Origin: Marinobacter salarius
Lineage (GTDB): Bacteria > Pseudomonadota > Gammaproteobacteria > Pseudomonadales > Oleiphilaceae
Assembly (NCBI RefSeq): GCF_032922745.1
Contig: NZ_CP136693.1
Location: 3,534,001-3,598,000 of the forward strand
Direction: 5' to 3'
DNA length: 64,000 bases
In this document: positions 48,497 through 58,664 of the stretch, piece by piece
Numbering within the stretch: the stretch's first letter is position 1
How the letters are laid out: each line of letters starts with the position of its first letter
Program-made: the position numbers and the translations under genes
Notes under the pieces: generated by a model
What the model saw: only the letters and a program-made list of their open reading frames with translations
Database searches by the model: none
What the model was told of the DNA's origin: nothing

Positions 48497-48719
48497 AACA
48501 AATAGCTACCTGTATTGAGTTGTTGATTTTCCCGAGCCCTTGGCCAAGCCTCGCCAGGAGCGTGGTTTTACCAGCCATTCGGACAGTTCGGGGGGCAAAA
48601 TCCCGCGTAATTTACCGTTTTCCGACTCACTGAGCAACCTAATTGGCGGTTTCAATAGGTGGTTTCCGAGCTCTCTGGCCCGTACTGACGGGCCTGAAGT
48701 GGGCAAAAATCATTCTCAT
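48497..48719. other. Intergenic region between dbpA and oadG
   Basis: 223 bp without a supported gene. It must hold the oadGAB promoter. The hairpin GGCCCGT-ACTG-ACGGGCC at 48677-48694 may end dbpA transcription, but no T-run follows it. Confidence 0.5.
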
Positions 48720-50093
48720 TCATGCATACCGCACACGCATTTTCCGGCCCTTTATACGCCCCTGCTCCAACCTTTTCAGAGCCGTGGCGGCTGATGCCTT
48801 CTCCACTGCCACAAAACACTGAAAATCGAATAGATCGATCTTGCCTACAACGGCCCCGGGCAGCCCAGCCTCACCGGTCAGCGCACCAAGCACATCTCCT
48901 GGCCTGACCTTGTCTTTGCGCCCACCCGCTATACACAGGGTTCTCATCGCCGGCTCCAGCGGCTGCAACGCAGTTTTCAGCAGCTTGTCTGTATCCCCCC
49001 AGGTCACGGCTTGCTTACGCCCGGATTCCAGCCGATTAATCTTATGGGCCTGCGACGGGGTGCAGAAGGTGACCGCAAGCCCCTGCTCCCCGGCCCGGCC
49101 AGTTCGACCGACTCGGTGAGTATGTACTTCCGGGTCCCTGGCCGGCTCCACATTAACCACTAACGGCAAAGATTTTATATCCAGACCGCGGGCCGCCACA
49201 TCGGTCGCCACGAGCACGGAACAGCTCTGGTTGCCGAAACGAACCAGAACACTGTCACGATCCCTCTGCTCCAGATCACCGTGAAGCGGGAGCGCCGCAA
49301 ACCCGAGGCCGTTCAGCTCATTGGCGACATCATCACATTGCTGTTTCGTGGTGCAGAAGGCAATGCAGGACGCTGGTTGGTGTAACGACAATAGCGCCGC
49401 GACGGCCTGGACTTGCTGCCCGGGTGCGATCTCGTAGAATCGCTCGGTAATATCGGATTCAACAGCCTGACTCTCAATCCGGACGTCAGCCGGCGTATGC
49501 TGATATTGCTCGCTCAACTTGCGGATGTTCTCGGGCCACGTCGCCGAGAACATCAGGGTCTGCCGTTTTGCGGGCGCCTGGCTGATGATGTCTTCCACCG
49601 CGTCCTGGAATCCCATATCCAGCATCCGGTCCGCCTCATCCAGGATGAGGGTTGTGAGCTGGTCCAGCTTCAGAGTGCCCTTTCGTAAATGATCCTGAAT
49701 GCGCCCTGGAGTACCCACCACAATATGAGCGCCGTGGCTGAGGGAGCCAATCTGGGGGCCGATAGCCACGCCACCACACAGTGACAGAATCTTTACGTTG
49801 TCACGGGCCCTTGCCAGCTCACGCAGCGACTTCGACACCTGGTCCGCCAGTTCACGTGTGGGACAAAGTACCAGCCCCTGCACCGAAAAGCGTCGCGGAT
49901 TCAGCCTTTCCACCAGGCCAATGCCAAACGCCGCCGTCTTGCCGCTTCCGGTCTGCGCCATGGCGATCAAGTCCTTACCTGCCATAGCATGAGGCAAGGC
50001 GCCGGACTGAATCGGTGTCGGATTTTCAAAGCCAAGCCTCGACAGGTTCGCGAGCATTGGCTCGGAAAGGCCCAACTGACTGAATGACGGCAT
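48720..50093 (-). CDS. dbpA: ATP-dependent DEAD-box RNA helicase DbpA
   Basis: 457 residues from the ATG at 50093 (MPSFSQLGL). Motifs: Q motif (FENPTPIQ), AQTGSGKT, PTRELA, LDEADRMLDMGF, SATW, ATDVAARGLDI and HRVGRTGRAG. The C-terminal 75 residues (KVRPGDVLGALTGEAGLPG) form the DbpA-specific RNA-binding domain that targets hairpin 92 of 23S rRNA. It acts in 50S subunit assembly. A TTG seven codons earlier is less likely. Confidence 0.95.
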   Translation of the reverse strand: MPSFSQLGLSEPMLANLSRLGFENPTPIQSGALPHAMAGKDLIAMAQTGSGKTAAFGIGLVERLNPRRFSVQGLVLCPTRELADQVSKSLRELARARDNVKILSLCGGVAIGPQIGSLSHGAHIVVGTPGRIQDHLRKGTLKLDQLTTLILDEADRMLDMGFQDAVEDIISQAPAKRQTLMFSATWPENIRKLSEQYQHTPADVRIESQAVESDITERFYEIAPGQQVQAVAALLSLHQPASCIAFCTTKQQCDDVANELNGLGFAALPLHGDLEQRDRDSVLVRFGNQSCSVLVATDVAARGLDIKSLPLVVNVEPARDPEVHTHRVGRTGRAGEQGLAVTFCTPSQAHKINRLESGRKQAVTWGDTDKLLKTALQPLEPAMRTLCIAGGRKDKVRPGDVLGALTGEAGLPGAVVGKIDLFDFQCFVAVEKASAATALKRLEQGRIKGRKMRVRYA

Positions 50094-50208
50094 AAAAGAA
50101 ATTCCCGGGGGCAAATGGATAAATAAAGGATGGGTTCGACCAGCAGCGCTGCGGGCGTATACTTGGGGACAAGTTTACCAGAAATTGCAGACACTCACGG
50201 AGCCGTTC

Positions 50209-50745
50209 ATGCCATCACTACAGGATCAGTTGTTGAAAGCCGGCCTGGCCGACGAGAAAAAGGCCAAAGCCATTCGCAACGAGAAACATAAAAAACGCAA
50301 ACAACAGCCCAAGGGAGCGGTTGAGGTCAATGAAGCGGAAATTCGTGCCCGTCAGGCACGGGAAGAGAAAGCAGAACGGGATCGGCAATTAAACCTTGAG
50401 CGCCAGAAGCAGGCTGAGAAAAAGGCCATCCAGGCCCAGATCAGGCAACTAGTGGAAACCAATCGTCTTGATCGCTCGCGGGGTGAGACCTCCTATCAGT
50501 TTGTCCACGACAAGAAAATCAAGAAGCTCTTTGTGGACGACACCATGGTGGATCAACTGTCACGGGGAAGGCTGGCTATTGTCTTCGTGAACGACGCCTA
50601 CGAAGTGGTAGCCGAGGGCGTAGCCCGCAAGATCATGGAGCGGGACGAAAGTGCCGTGGTGGTGTTGCATGACCGCAAGAGTGACGATCAGGGGGATGAT
50701 GACCCTTATGCCGGATATGAGATCCCCGACGATCTAATGTGGTAA
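50209..50745 (+). CDS. DUF2058 (YaiL-like) nucleoprotein
   Basis: 178 residues from the ATG at 50209 (MPSLQDQLLKAGLADEKK). Very basic and Lys/Gln-rich coiled-coil N-terminal half (KAIRNEKHKKRKQQPKGAVE, AREEKAERDRQ). A small folded domain follows (SYQFVHDKKIKKLFVDDTMV) and the acidic C-terminus reads DDQGDDDPYAGYEIPDDL. The family has no firm function; the charge suggests nucleic-acid binding. A strong terminator follows. Confidence 0.88.
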   Translation: MPSLQDQLLKAGLADEKKAKAIRNEKHKKRKQQPKGAVEVNEAEIRARQAREEKAERDRQLNLERQKQAEKKAIQAQIRQLVETNRLDRSRGETSYQFVHDKKIKKLFVDDTMVDQLSRGRLAIVFVNDAYEVVAEGVARKIMERDESAVVVLHDRKSDDQGDDDPYAGYEIPDDLMW

Positions 50746-50751
50746 GGCAAC

Positions 50752-50780
50752 AAAAAGCCCCGCTCTCGGCGGGGCTTTTT
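50752..50780 (+). terminator. Bidirectional intrinsic terminator
   Basis: AAAAAGCCCCGC-TCTC-GGCGGGGCTTTTT, directly after the DUF2058 gene and facing the tRNA genes from the other side. Confidence 0.9.
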
Positions 50781-50788
50781 GTTTAATA

Positions 50789-50865
50789 TGGCGCGGCTGG
50801 GAGGATTCGAACCTCCGACCGCCTGGTTCGTAGCCAGGTACTCTATCCAGCTGAGCTACAGCCGC
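50789..50865 (-). tRNA. tRNA-Arg (anticodon ACG), copy 2
   Basis: 77 nt including encoded CCA. GCGGCTG acceptor stem, TTCGAATC T-loop and anticodon loop CTACGAA (ACG). Identical to the copy at 50906-50982. Confidence 0.95.
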
Positions 50866-50905
50866 TAAAAACAGTGCCTACTGAAAATGGCGAACTTGGT
50901 ATAAG

Positions 50906-50982
50906 TGGCGCGGCTGGGAGGATTCGAACCTCCGACCGCCTGGTTCGTAGCCAGGTACTCTATCCAGCTGAGCTACAGCCGC
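50906..50982 (-). tRNA. tRNA-Arg (anticodon ACG), copy 1
   Basis: 77 nt with encoded CCA, identical to the downstream copy. The 40-bp spacer differs from ordinary tRNA sequence, so the pair is a tandem duplication. Confidence 0.95.
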
Positions 50983-51031
50983 GCATTCATACTTCCAGAT
51001 TCAGCAATGTTCTCTTTCTTCTCCGAAAAGA

Positions 51032-51124
<93 letters not shown>

Positions 51125-51230
51125 TTGAGAACGGGGCGTATACTACCATAATTTTTCTGATTTCATAGGGTTGACACGAGTTTTTTCGAACCGCGCTCCC
51201 ATAGGTTCAGAAAAGCCGTTCGAGAGACAC

Positions 51231-51266
51231 AAAAAAGCCGCTCGGGTTTCCCTCGAACGGCTTTTT
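51231..51266 (-). terminator. Terminator of csrA
   Basis: Imperfect long stem: on the minus strand AAAAAGCCGTTCGAGGG, loop, CCCGAGCGGCTTTTTT. It separates csrA from the tRNA genes. Confidence 0.85.
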
Positions 51267-51273
51267 GTCACTC

Positions 51274-51471
51274 TCAGCTGTTGCCGGGCTCCGGCTCTTC
51301 AGAGCCTTTCTCGCTCTGAATTCGCTGATAGATTTCTTCGCGGTGAACCGCCACTTCTTTGGGGGCGTTTACACCAATGCGAACCTGGTTCCCCTTCACC
51401 CCAAGGACGGTTACGGTGATTTCATCACCGACCATCAGGGTTTCGCCAACACGGCGGGTCAATATCAACAT
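51274..51471 (-). CDS. csrA: Carbon storage regulator CsrA (RsmA)
   Basis: 65 residues from the ATG at 51471 (MLILTRRVGE) with AGGGAG and AAGGA upstream. GDEITVTVLGVKGNQVRIGV and APKEVAVHREEIYQRI are the conserved core; Leu 4 and Arg 44 regions bind GGA motifs in mRNA leaders. It is a global post-transcriptional regulator. The C-terminal tail is extended and acidic. The lysC-csrA-tRNA order is common in relatives. A longer frame to 51549 is rejected. Confidence 0.97.
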   Translation of the reverse strand: MLILTRRVGETLMVGDEITVTVLGVKGNQVRIGVNAPKEVAVHREEIYQRIQSEKGSEEPEPGNS

Positions 51472-51656
51472 GTCCTTTACTCCCTTATCCAGAGCTACCT
51501 GTTCCGACAAATGTATACTGCTTACTTTTATAGTGGGATCACTTGCCAATCAAAAGCCGCACAATCACTTATACGTACTTATAAAAGCAAAAGCCTGCAA
51601 ATGATGCCCTTTTTTCGGAAAACCAATGCGAACCGGCTTTTTATGTCCGCGTATTT

Positions 51657-52892
51657 TCAGGCTTCCTCTACCCCGGGCTTGTCCAGTTCGAACGCACTAT
51701 GCAGTGCCCGAACGGCCAGCTCAAGATATTTTTCGTCAATCACCACGGAGATTTTAATCTCAGACGTGGAGATCATCAGGATATTGATTCCTTCATTAGA
51801 CAGTGCTGCAAACATTTTAGTTGCAACGCCGGCATGAGACCGCATACCCACACCCACAATACTGACCTTCGCAATCTTGCTGTCGCCGCTAACTTCACGG
51901 GCACCCAGTTCGTCGGACACCCGCTGCAGAATGGCCTGGCCACGCTTGAAGTCGTTGCGATGCACGGTGAAGGTGAAATCCGTGCGGTTATCCGCACCCA
52001 CGTTCTGTACGATCATGTCGACTTCAATGTTGGCATCGCTGATCGGCTGAAGTATACGCAGGGCGCTGCCCGGGGTATCCGGCACACCGGCGATCGTCAG
52101 TTTGGCTTCATCACGGTTAAAGGCTATGCCGGAGACAACCGGTTGTTCCATGGCGTTTTCATCCTCAAGTGTAATCAGGGTACCTTCGCCTTCCTCAAAG
52201 CTGGAGAGCACCCTTAAAGGAACATTGTATTTGCCTGCAAATTCCACCGAGCGAATCTGAAGAATCTTGGAGCCCAGGCTGGCCATCTCAATCATTTCTT
52301 CAAACGTAATTCGCTCCAGCCGGCGCGCGCTGTCCACTACCCGTGGGTCAGTGGTATAGACACCGTCTACATCAGTGTAGATCTGACACTCGTCAGCCTT
52401 CAATGCCGCAGCGAGAGCAACAGCAGTAGTATCGGACCCGCCACGACCAAGGGTGGTAATGCTGCCGTTCTCGTCAATGCCCTGGAAACCGGCAACCACA
52501 ACCACACGACCGGCGTTGAGGTCTTCCCGCATGCGCTGCTCGTCAATCTGCTTGATGCGCGCCTTGGTATGGCTGCTGTCGGTCAGAATTCGAACCTGGG
52601 CACCGGTATAAGAGCGCGCATCACAGCCGCGCTTTTGCAACGCCATGGACAACAGAGCAATGGTCACCTGCTCCCCGGTCGAGACCAGCACGTCCATTTC
52701 CCGGGGCGTGGGCTCTTCCATGATGTCGTTGGCCAGACCAATAAGACGGTTGGTTTCCCCACTCATGGCAGATACCACAACCACCACGTCATGACCTTCC
52801 TTGCGGAAGCGGCATACCTTTTCTGCAACCGCTTCAATCCGTTCTGTGGTGCCCACCGAAGTGCCACCGAATTTTTGAACCAAGAGCGCCAT
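51657..52892 (-). CDS. lysC: Aspartate kinase
   Basis: 411 residues. The kinase domain begins ALLVQKFGGTSVG (KFGG motif), with GRGGSDTTAVALAAALKADE binding ATP. Two C-terminal ACT domains (TIAGVPDTPGSALRILQPIS; VSIVGVGMRSHAGVATKMF) sense lysine/threonine. It makes aspartyl phosphate, the first step to lysine, threonine and methionine. Monofunctional length. Confidence 0.96.
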   Translation of the reverse strand: MALLVQKFGGTSVGTTERIEAVAEKVCRFRKEGHDVVVVVSAMSGETNRLIGLANDIMEEPTPREMDVLVSTGEQVTIALLSMALQKRGCDARSYTGAQVRILTDSSHTKARIKQIDEQRMREDLNAGRVVVVAGFQGIDENGSITTLGRGGSDTTAVALAAALKADECQIYTDVDGVYTTDPRVVDSARRLERITFEEMIEMASLGSKILQIRSVEFAGKYNVPLRVLSSFEEGEGTLITLEDENAMEQPVVSGIAFNRDEAKLTIAGVPDTPGSALRILQPISDANIEVDMIVQNVGADNRTDFTFTVHRNDFKRGQAILQRVSDELGAREVSGDSKIAKVSIVGVGMRSHAGVATKMFAALSNEGINILMISTSEIKISVVIDEKYLELAVRALHSAFELDKPGVEEA

Positions 52893-52995
52893 TTCTTTCC
52901 CGATACCAAACGTGGACAGACAGCGGGGCAGCGCCCCACCTCAGACGACCAAATGGGCGAGATTATATACACCTGCCCATTTTGGATACAGTTAT

Positions 52996-55626
52996 CTATG
53001 CAATATTTTTCTCAACCCAGGCAGGAACACCTGCCAGGGCATCCGCCAGTTTTGATGGGTCGTTTCCGCCACCCTGGGCCATATCTGGACGACCGCCACC
53101 TTTACCGTCAACCTGAGCCGCCAGATGCTTCATCAAATCTCCGGCCTTGATCCTGCCAGTCGCCGATTTGGTGACACCGGCCACCAGTGTCACTTTGCCG
53201 TCTTCAACACTGGCCAGCACCACAACACCCTCGCCCAGCTTGTTCTTGAGTTGGTCGGCGGTTTCCATCAGCGCTTTGCGATCCGCGCCTTCCATTTCAG
53301 AGGCCACCACTTTAAGGCCAGCCACATCCACGGCAGAACTGGCCAGATCGCTACCAGCAGAGCTTGCCAGCTTCGCCTGGAGAGCATTGATGTCTTTCTC
53401 CAGCTGTCGATTACGATCCAGCGTCTGCTGAACTTTCTCGACCAGGGACTCACGCGAACCTTTGACCAGCTTTGCAGCTTCCCGCAGGGTTTGCTCGGTC
53501 TCCTCAACCCATTCCAGAGCGCCAAACCCAGTGACGGCTTCGATACGGCGAACGCCCGATGAAATACCGCTCTCCGATGTAATACGGAACAGCCCGATGT
53601 CGCCGGTACGCGCCACATGGGTGCCACCGCACAGTTCCACGGAGTATGCGTCCGAGCCCATGCTCAGGACTCGGACGGTATCGCCATACTTTTCACCGAA
53701 CAGCGCCATGGCACCTTTGGCCTGGGCCTGTTCCATATCGGTGATTTCGGTCTCAACCGGGGTGTTACCCAATATTTGCTCATTAACCTGACGCTCGATT
53801 TCCCGCAACTGTTCCGGTGTTACCGCCTCAAAGTGGGAGAAGTCGAACCGCAGTTTGTCAGGATCTACCAGCGAGCCTTTTTGTGTAACGTGCTCGCCCA
53901 GCACATTACGGAGCGCGGCATGCATCAGGTGGGTTGCGGAGTGGTTCTTCTTGGTCCGCTCACGACGAGCGTGGTCGATGCGGGCATCCACTTCCAGACC
54001 CGGGAACAACTCGCCTTCAATCACGGTACCGATATGCAGGTGATTGCTGCCTTCTTTCTGGGTGTCGGTCACCTTGAAGCGGCCACCGCTCCAGGTCAGC
54101 AGGCCGGTATCGCCCACCTGACCGCCTGACTCCGCGTAAAACGGCGTGCGCTCCAACACCAGAACCGCTTCATCGCCGGCTTGGGCCGCTTTCTCTTCAC
54201 CACCCACTATCACGGTGCGAATGGTTTCGTGGCCGTCGATATGTTCGTAACCGGTAAACTCGGTAGACCCTTCAATGTTCAAACCGGCTGCATTGTAATC
54301 CATGCCGAATTTGCTCGCCGCGCGGGCGCGCTCGCGCTGGCGCTCCATGGCTTTCTCGTAGCCATCGTAGTCCAGGGTCAGGCCACGCTCACGGGCAATG
54401 TCGTTGGTCAGGTCAACCGGGAAACCGTAGGTGTCGTACAGGGTAAAGATGGTTTCGCCCGGAATTTCGGAACTCTTGAGCGCCGCAATGTCCTGTTCAA
54501 GCAGGCGCAGGCCTTTGTCCAGAGTCTTGGCAAACTGTTCCTCTTCCTGCAGCAGCACCTTTTCAATCTGCTTGCGGCTGCTGACCAGTTGCGGGAAGGC
54601 ACCGCCCATCAGCTCAACCAAAGCGCCAGTCAGCTTGTGGAAGAAAGGCTGTGTGGCACCCAGTTTGTTGCCGTGGCGCGCAGCCCGGCGGATGATGCGG
54701 CGCAGTACAAAGCCACGCCCTTCGTTGGACGGCATGACACCGTCAGAGATCAGGAAGGCACAGGAGCGGATGTGATCCGCCACTACGCGTAGCGACGCTT
54801 CTGTGGTTTCAACGCCGCCAAGGATGTCGGAGGCTGCATTGAGCAGGTCCTGCATCAGGTCAATTTCGTAGTTGCTGTGAACGCCCTGCAGCACCGCGGT
54901 GATGCGTTCCAGACCCATACCGGTATCCACCGAGGGCTTGGGCAGAGGCAGCATCTCACCGTCCGCCTGGCGGTTGTACTGCATGAACACCACGTTCCAG
55001 ATTTCGATGTAGCGGTCACCGTCTTCTTCCGGGCTACCGGGAGGACCACCATCCACATCGGGACCGTGGTCGTAAAAGATTTCGGTACAGGGACCACAGG
55101 GACCGGTATCGCCCATCTGCCAGAAGTTGTCAGATGCGTATGGGGCGCCCTTGTTGTCGCCAATCCGCACGATTCGATCTGCCGGAACACCAACTTCCTG
55201 ATTCCAGATATCAAAGGCTTCGTCGTCGGACGCGTAAACGGTGACCCACAGCTTTTCCTTTGGCAGCTTCAGCCAGTCGTCGCCAGTCAGGAAGGTCCAG
55301 GCAAAATTGATGGCTTCACGCTTGAAGTAGTCGCCAAAGCTGAAGTTACCCAACATTTCGAAAAAGGTATGGTGGCGCGCTGTATAGCCTACGTTCTCAA
55401 GGTCATTGTGTTTACCACCTGCACGCACGCACTTCTGCGTGGTTGTCGCCCGGCTGTAATCGCGGGCTTCGCGACCCAGGAACACGTCTTTGAACTGGTT
55501 CATTCCCGCGTTGGTAAACAACAGGGTCGGGTCGTCCGCCGGCACCAGTGAACTGCTCGGCACAATAGTGTGGCCCTGCTGTTTGAAGTAATCGAGAAAC
55601 GCCTGTCGCAACTCTGCGGTTTTCAT
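52996..55626 (-). CDS. alaS: Alanyl-tRNA synthetase
   Basis: 876 residues from the ATG at 55626 (MKTAELRQAFLDYF), AAAGGG upstream. Class II core with motif 1-3 regions (SLVPADDPTLLFTNAGMNQF; FEMLGNFSFGDYFK). The editing domain carries HSATHLMHAAL and the second metal pair near CGGTHVARTGDIG. The C-terminal C-Ala domain ends GGRPDMAQGGGNDPS. A frame extended to 55677 has no ribosome binding site. Confidence 0.97.
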   Translation of the reverse strand: MKTAELRQAFLDYFKQQGHTIVPSSSLVPADDPTLLFTNAGMNQFKDVFLGREARDYSRATTTQKCVRAGGKHNDLENVGYTARHHTFFEMLGNFSFGDYFKREAINFAWTFLTGDDWLKLPKEKLWVTVYASDDEAFDIWNQEVGVPADRIVRIGDNKGAPYASDNFWQMGDTGPCGPCTEIFYDHGPDVDGGPPGSPEEDGDRYIEIWNVVFMQYNRQADGEMLPLPKPSVDTGMGLERITAVLQGVHSNYEIDLMQDLLNAASDILGGVETTEASLRVVADHIRSCAFLISDGVMPSNEGRGFVLRRIIRRAARHGNKLGATQPFFHKLTGALVELMGGAFPQLVSSRKQIEKVLLQEEEQFAKTLDKGLRLLEQDIAALKSSEIPGETIFTLYDTYGFPVDLTNDIARERGLTLDYDGYEKAMERQRERARAASKFGMDYNAAGLNIEGSTEFTGYEHIDGHETIRTVIVGGEEKAAQAGDEAVLVLERTPFYAESGGQVGDTGLLTWSGGRFKVTDTQKEGSNHLHIGTVIEGELFPGLEVDARIDHARRERTKKNHSATHLMHAALRNVLGEHVTQKGSLVDPDKLRFDFSHFEAVTPEQLREIERQVNEQILGNTPVETEITDMEQAQAKGAMALFGEKYGDTVRVLSMGSDAYSVELCGGTHVARTGDIGLFRITSESGISSGVRRIEAVTGFGALEWVEETEQTLREAAKLVKGSRESLVEKVQQTLDRNRQLEKDINALQAKLASSAGSDLASSAVDVAGLKVVASEMEGADRKALMETADQLKNKLGEGVVVLASVEDGKVTLVAGVTKSATGRIKAGDLMKHLAAQVDGKGGGRPDMAQGGGNDPSKLADALAGVPAWVEKNIA

Positions 55627-55756
55627 AGCCCTTTGATACCCTTCTATAAACCCGTGCGGGTCCGCGTTTAAAGACACATACTTACATGCGCTTGCAAATC
55701 CGCTACTCTAGCACACGCCGAGAACAGGAAAAACGTGAAACATCACAGGAGAAGCC

Positions 55757-56296
55757 ATGCCCCGCCGCTTTCATACCGCTGAGGAACTCCTTCCTCCCGC
55801 TGCATTCATCAAGCGACTGATGGCGGTGATTTACGATTCGTTGATCAGCATAGCGGTGCTACTGGTAACTACCTGGATGTACACCCTTGTAGCGGGTTGG
55901 GTCACCGGGTGGGACCAATATGAAGCCATGGCGGAAGCGGGGACTCTGAAGGCAGACCCACTGCTCACATTTGTGCTGTTCCTGGCGCTGTATCTGTTCT
56001 TTGGATACTTCTGGACCAAAAACGGCCAGACACTCGGCATGCAGGTGTGGCGTATTCGCATTGAAAACCTGGACGGCACGTCCGTGTCCTGGACACAGGC
56101 CCTGAAGCGATACGTGGCCGCGGCGGCTATCCTGTTCGTCGCGCTGCTGGGTGCCTATTACCTGAACGCAGCGACTCTCTTCGTGACTATCCCGGCGATC
56201 CTGGCGCTGTTCTACCCGATCAATGGGTTGTCGCTGACTGACCGCGCTTCTGGCAGTATCGTTGCCACTGTCCCCAAAGAGACTAAAAAGAAGTAG
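55757..56296 (+). CDS. RDD-family membrane protein
   Basis: 179 residues, AGGAGAAG before the ATG. FIKRLMAVIYDSLISI has the Arg and Asp of the RDD motif, and three to four membrane segments follow (25-45, 70-88, 122-150). FFGYFWTKNGQTLGMQVWRI is the conserved second block. The role is unknown, perhaps transport. Convergent with lptG with no gap. Confidence 0.9.
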   Translation: MPRRFHTAEELLPPAAFIKRLMAVIYDSLISIAVLLVTTWMYTLVAGWVTGWDQYEAMAEAGTLKADPLLTFVLFLALYLFFGYFWTKNGQTLGMQVWRIRIENLDGTSVSWTQALKRYVAAAAILFVALLGAYYLNAATLFVTIPAILALFYPINGLSLTDRASGSIVATVPKETKKK

Positions 56297-57358
56297 CTAT
56301 CCGGCCCTTTTCATCAGTACCGCACCAACCACCGCATTAATCGCGATTGGCAGGACGATTGCCAGCACCGGGTTAAAGCCAAACACCAGGCTCATGGGGC
56401 CCAGCAGGTCCTGCATGTACTTGAATAATAGCCCCACAATCAGGCCCGTAAAAACCCGGAACCCCATGGTAACGGACCGGAGCGGGCCGAAAACGAAAGA
56501 AATCGCGACCAGCACCATGACTGCGGTGCCCAGTGGCATAAGCACTTTTTTCCAGAATGCCAGCCAGTAGTTGGCGGCATTCAGGCCCTGCTCTCCCAGA
56601 TAGCTCGCGTAGGTATAGAGACCGGAGATCGCAAGGTCCTCCGGCTTTACAATCAGCACACTAAGAACGCTGGGCGACAGACCAGTTTCCCATCGCAGGG
56701 CCCGATGGGTTTCCTGGGTGGTTTTTTCATCGCTTAGCCTGGTAGTGGCCACGTTTTCCAACAGCCAGTGATCGCCCTGATAGATCCCTCTTTCAGCGAA
56801 ACTGGCGGACACCAGCCAACGTTCCTCATCAAATCTGAACAGCGACACCCCGTGCAAGACGCCGTTGGGCTGAACCGCATTCAGATGCATGAACACATCA
56901 CCCTCCCGGTGCCAGATGCCCGAGGCAGAAGCAATATTCTCACCCGCGCCCTGGGCCACGGTCTTCTGGCTCTGGGCCATCCGCTCAGCCGGTGGCGCGA
57001 TGTACTCGCCAATCAGCACACCAAGGACGACCACCACCAGGGTCGGCTTCATGGCAGACCAGACAATACGTTTGAGAGAAACGCCCGCGGCCCGGATAAC
57101 CGTGAGCTCCGACGAACTCGCCATGGTGCCGAGGCCGACCAGGCATCCCATAAAGGCGCCAAGCGGGAGGTAGTCATAGATGCGCCGCGGCAATGTCATC
57201 AGCACATAGAGCAACGCCTGGAGGGTCTGGTAATCGTTTTCCGCGTCGTCCAACTCGGCGATAAATGCGAAGATCAGGTCCAGGGACAGCACCACCAGCA
57301 TCACCAGGAACATGGCACCACCCACCGTGCTCATCACATAGCGATCAATCTTACGCAT
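56297..57358 (-). CDS. lptG: LPS export permease LptG
   Basis: 353 residues. Six membrane segments, three at each end, around a periplasmic jellyroll of about 180 residues (VFMHLNAVQPNGVLHGVSLF). It is the YjgQ-type partner of LptF in the LptB2FG extractor that pulls LPS from the inner membrane. It overlaps lptF by 8 bp, so translation is probably coupled. Confidence 0.95.
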   Translation of the reverse strand: MRKIDRYVMSTVGGAMFLVMLVVLSLDLIFAFIAELDDAENDYQTLQALLYVLMTLPRRIYDYLPLGAFMGCLVGLGTMASSSELTVIRAAGVSLKRIVWSAMKPTLVVVVLGVLIGEYIAPPAERMAQSQKTVAQGAGENIASASGIWHREGDVFMHLNAVQPNGVLHGVSLFRFDEERWLVSASFAERGIYQGDHWLLENVATTRLSDEKTTQETHRALRWETGLSPSVLSVLIVKPEDLAISGLYTYASYLGEQGLNAANYWLAFWKKVLMPLGTAVMVLVAISFVFGPLRSVTMGFRVFTGLIVGLLFKYMQDLLGPMSLVFGFNPVLAIVLPIAINAVVGAVLMKRAG

Positions 57359-58454
57359 GTTGCCGCGCCTCCTTCAGCAGGCGCCGGCGGTAGAGCCAGG
57401 CAGGCCCGAACTGCAGCCATAACCCGAGGGCCAGAAACAGGGCATGCACCCATAGCAACCCGATCCATTCGGGCACCTTGCCGCCTTCAAGGGCATCACG
57501 GGCCACGATGAGCAAACCAAGGTAAGTGATATAGACCAGCATGGCCGGCAACAAGTGGAAGAATCGCCCCTGCCGGGGATTCACCCGGCTAAGGCGCACA
57601 GCCAGCAGGGTGACAATCGGCACGATGAGCGGCAGTGTGAACCGCCAGTGCAGCATGGCTCGGTGCTCCGGATCATCCGACGCCATCAAGGCGGAGGTCG
57701 CAAGCCCTTCCTCCAGCTCTTTCTCACCCGCACTGCCACTGCGGATCTTGAGCCCGTAGGCTTCGAACCCGGTGACGTCGTACGCCAGTTGCCCCGGCAA
57801 GCCTTCAAAACGGGCACCATCTTCGAGCACCAGGAAGCGGCTGCCGGTTTGCTCGTCAATAAACTGGGACCCTTCCCGGGCGGTAATGATGGTAAGCCCC
57901 TTGCCGTCTTCACTGTGCTCGGCAATGAACACACCCTCAAGCCGACGCTTGTCTTCACTCAACGCTTCCGTGTAAGTCACACGTTCGCCAGACGACAACG
58001 ACTGGAAGCGTCCCGGCGCCAACATCTCAAATTCCGTCGCCTGGCGTTGCTCGTTGAATATCCCCTCGACTTTCTTCATGCCCCAGGGAGACACATAGAG
58101 GCTCATGGCCCCCACCACCAACATCACCGGAATACTGCCAAGAAGTGTTTTCATCAACAGCTGCTTGTCGCTCACACCACAGGCAAACAGCACCGTCATT
58201 TCACTTTCCAGGTACATGCGCCCGTACGCCAGCAGGATGCCAATGAAAAAGCCCAGGGGCAGGATCAGCTCCAGGAAACCGGGAAAACGGTAAGCCATAA
58301 TCTGGAACAACACATCGCCCGCCAGCTCACCGGCAGCGGCTTCCGCCAGATACTTGATAAACCGGCCGCTCATGAACACCAGCAACAGAATGCCGGATAC
58401 GGCAAGCATGCTGATGATCACCTGGCGGGTTAGGTATCGGAAAACGATGCTCAA
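57351..58454 (-). CDS. lptF: LPS export permease LptF
   Basis: 367 residues. It starts MSIVFRYLTRQV and has the same plan as LptG: three N-terminal membrane segments, a periplasmic beta domain (RFQSLSSGERVTYTEALSED) and three C-terminal segments. It is the YjgP-type subunit. Divergent from pepA across 210 bp, as in many gammaproteobacteria. Confidence 0.95.
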   Translation of the reverse strand: MSIVFRYLTRQVIISMLAVSGILLLVFMSGRFIKYLAEAAAGELAGDVLFQIMAYRFPGFLELILPLGFFIGILLAYGRMYLESEMTVLFACGVSDKQLLMKTLLGSIPVMLVVGAMSLYVSPWGMKKVEGIFNEQRQATEFEMLAPGRFQSLSSGERVTYTEALSEDKRRLEGVFIAEHSEDGKGLTIITAREGSQFIDEQTGSRFLVLEDGARFEGLPGQLAYDVTGFEAYGLKIRSGSAGEKELEEGLATSALMASDDPEHRAMLHWRFTLPLIVPIVTLLAVRLSRVNPRQGRFFHLLPAMLVYITYLGLLIVARDALEGGKVPEWIGLLWVHALFLALGLWLQFGPAWLYRRRLLKEARQHA

Positions 58455-58664
58455 ATCGGTCTCTCAGAGCCGGATGCGACCGGAGTCGATGGAAAACAGG
58501 ATTCGCCGTATTCTAAGTAACCTTGGTGCCGAATGACAGAGCACAGGCGTTAACAACCTGTCAGCGCTTGATAATTTACCCCCAAACCCCAATGCTATAG
58601 GCATTCGGACATTCAAGCCCGAGGCCGGGCCTGTCCTCCATCAGAATAACCAACGGGAGTTGCT

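Noticed and set aside
48506..48706. A 66-codon minus-strand frame between dbpA and oadG
   Set aside because: No ribosome binding site or family features; the region more likely holds the oad promoter.
51471..51549. An upstream extension of csrA
   Set aside because: CsrA proteins begin MLILTRR, and a good ribosome binding site precedes that ATG.
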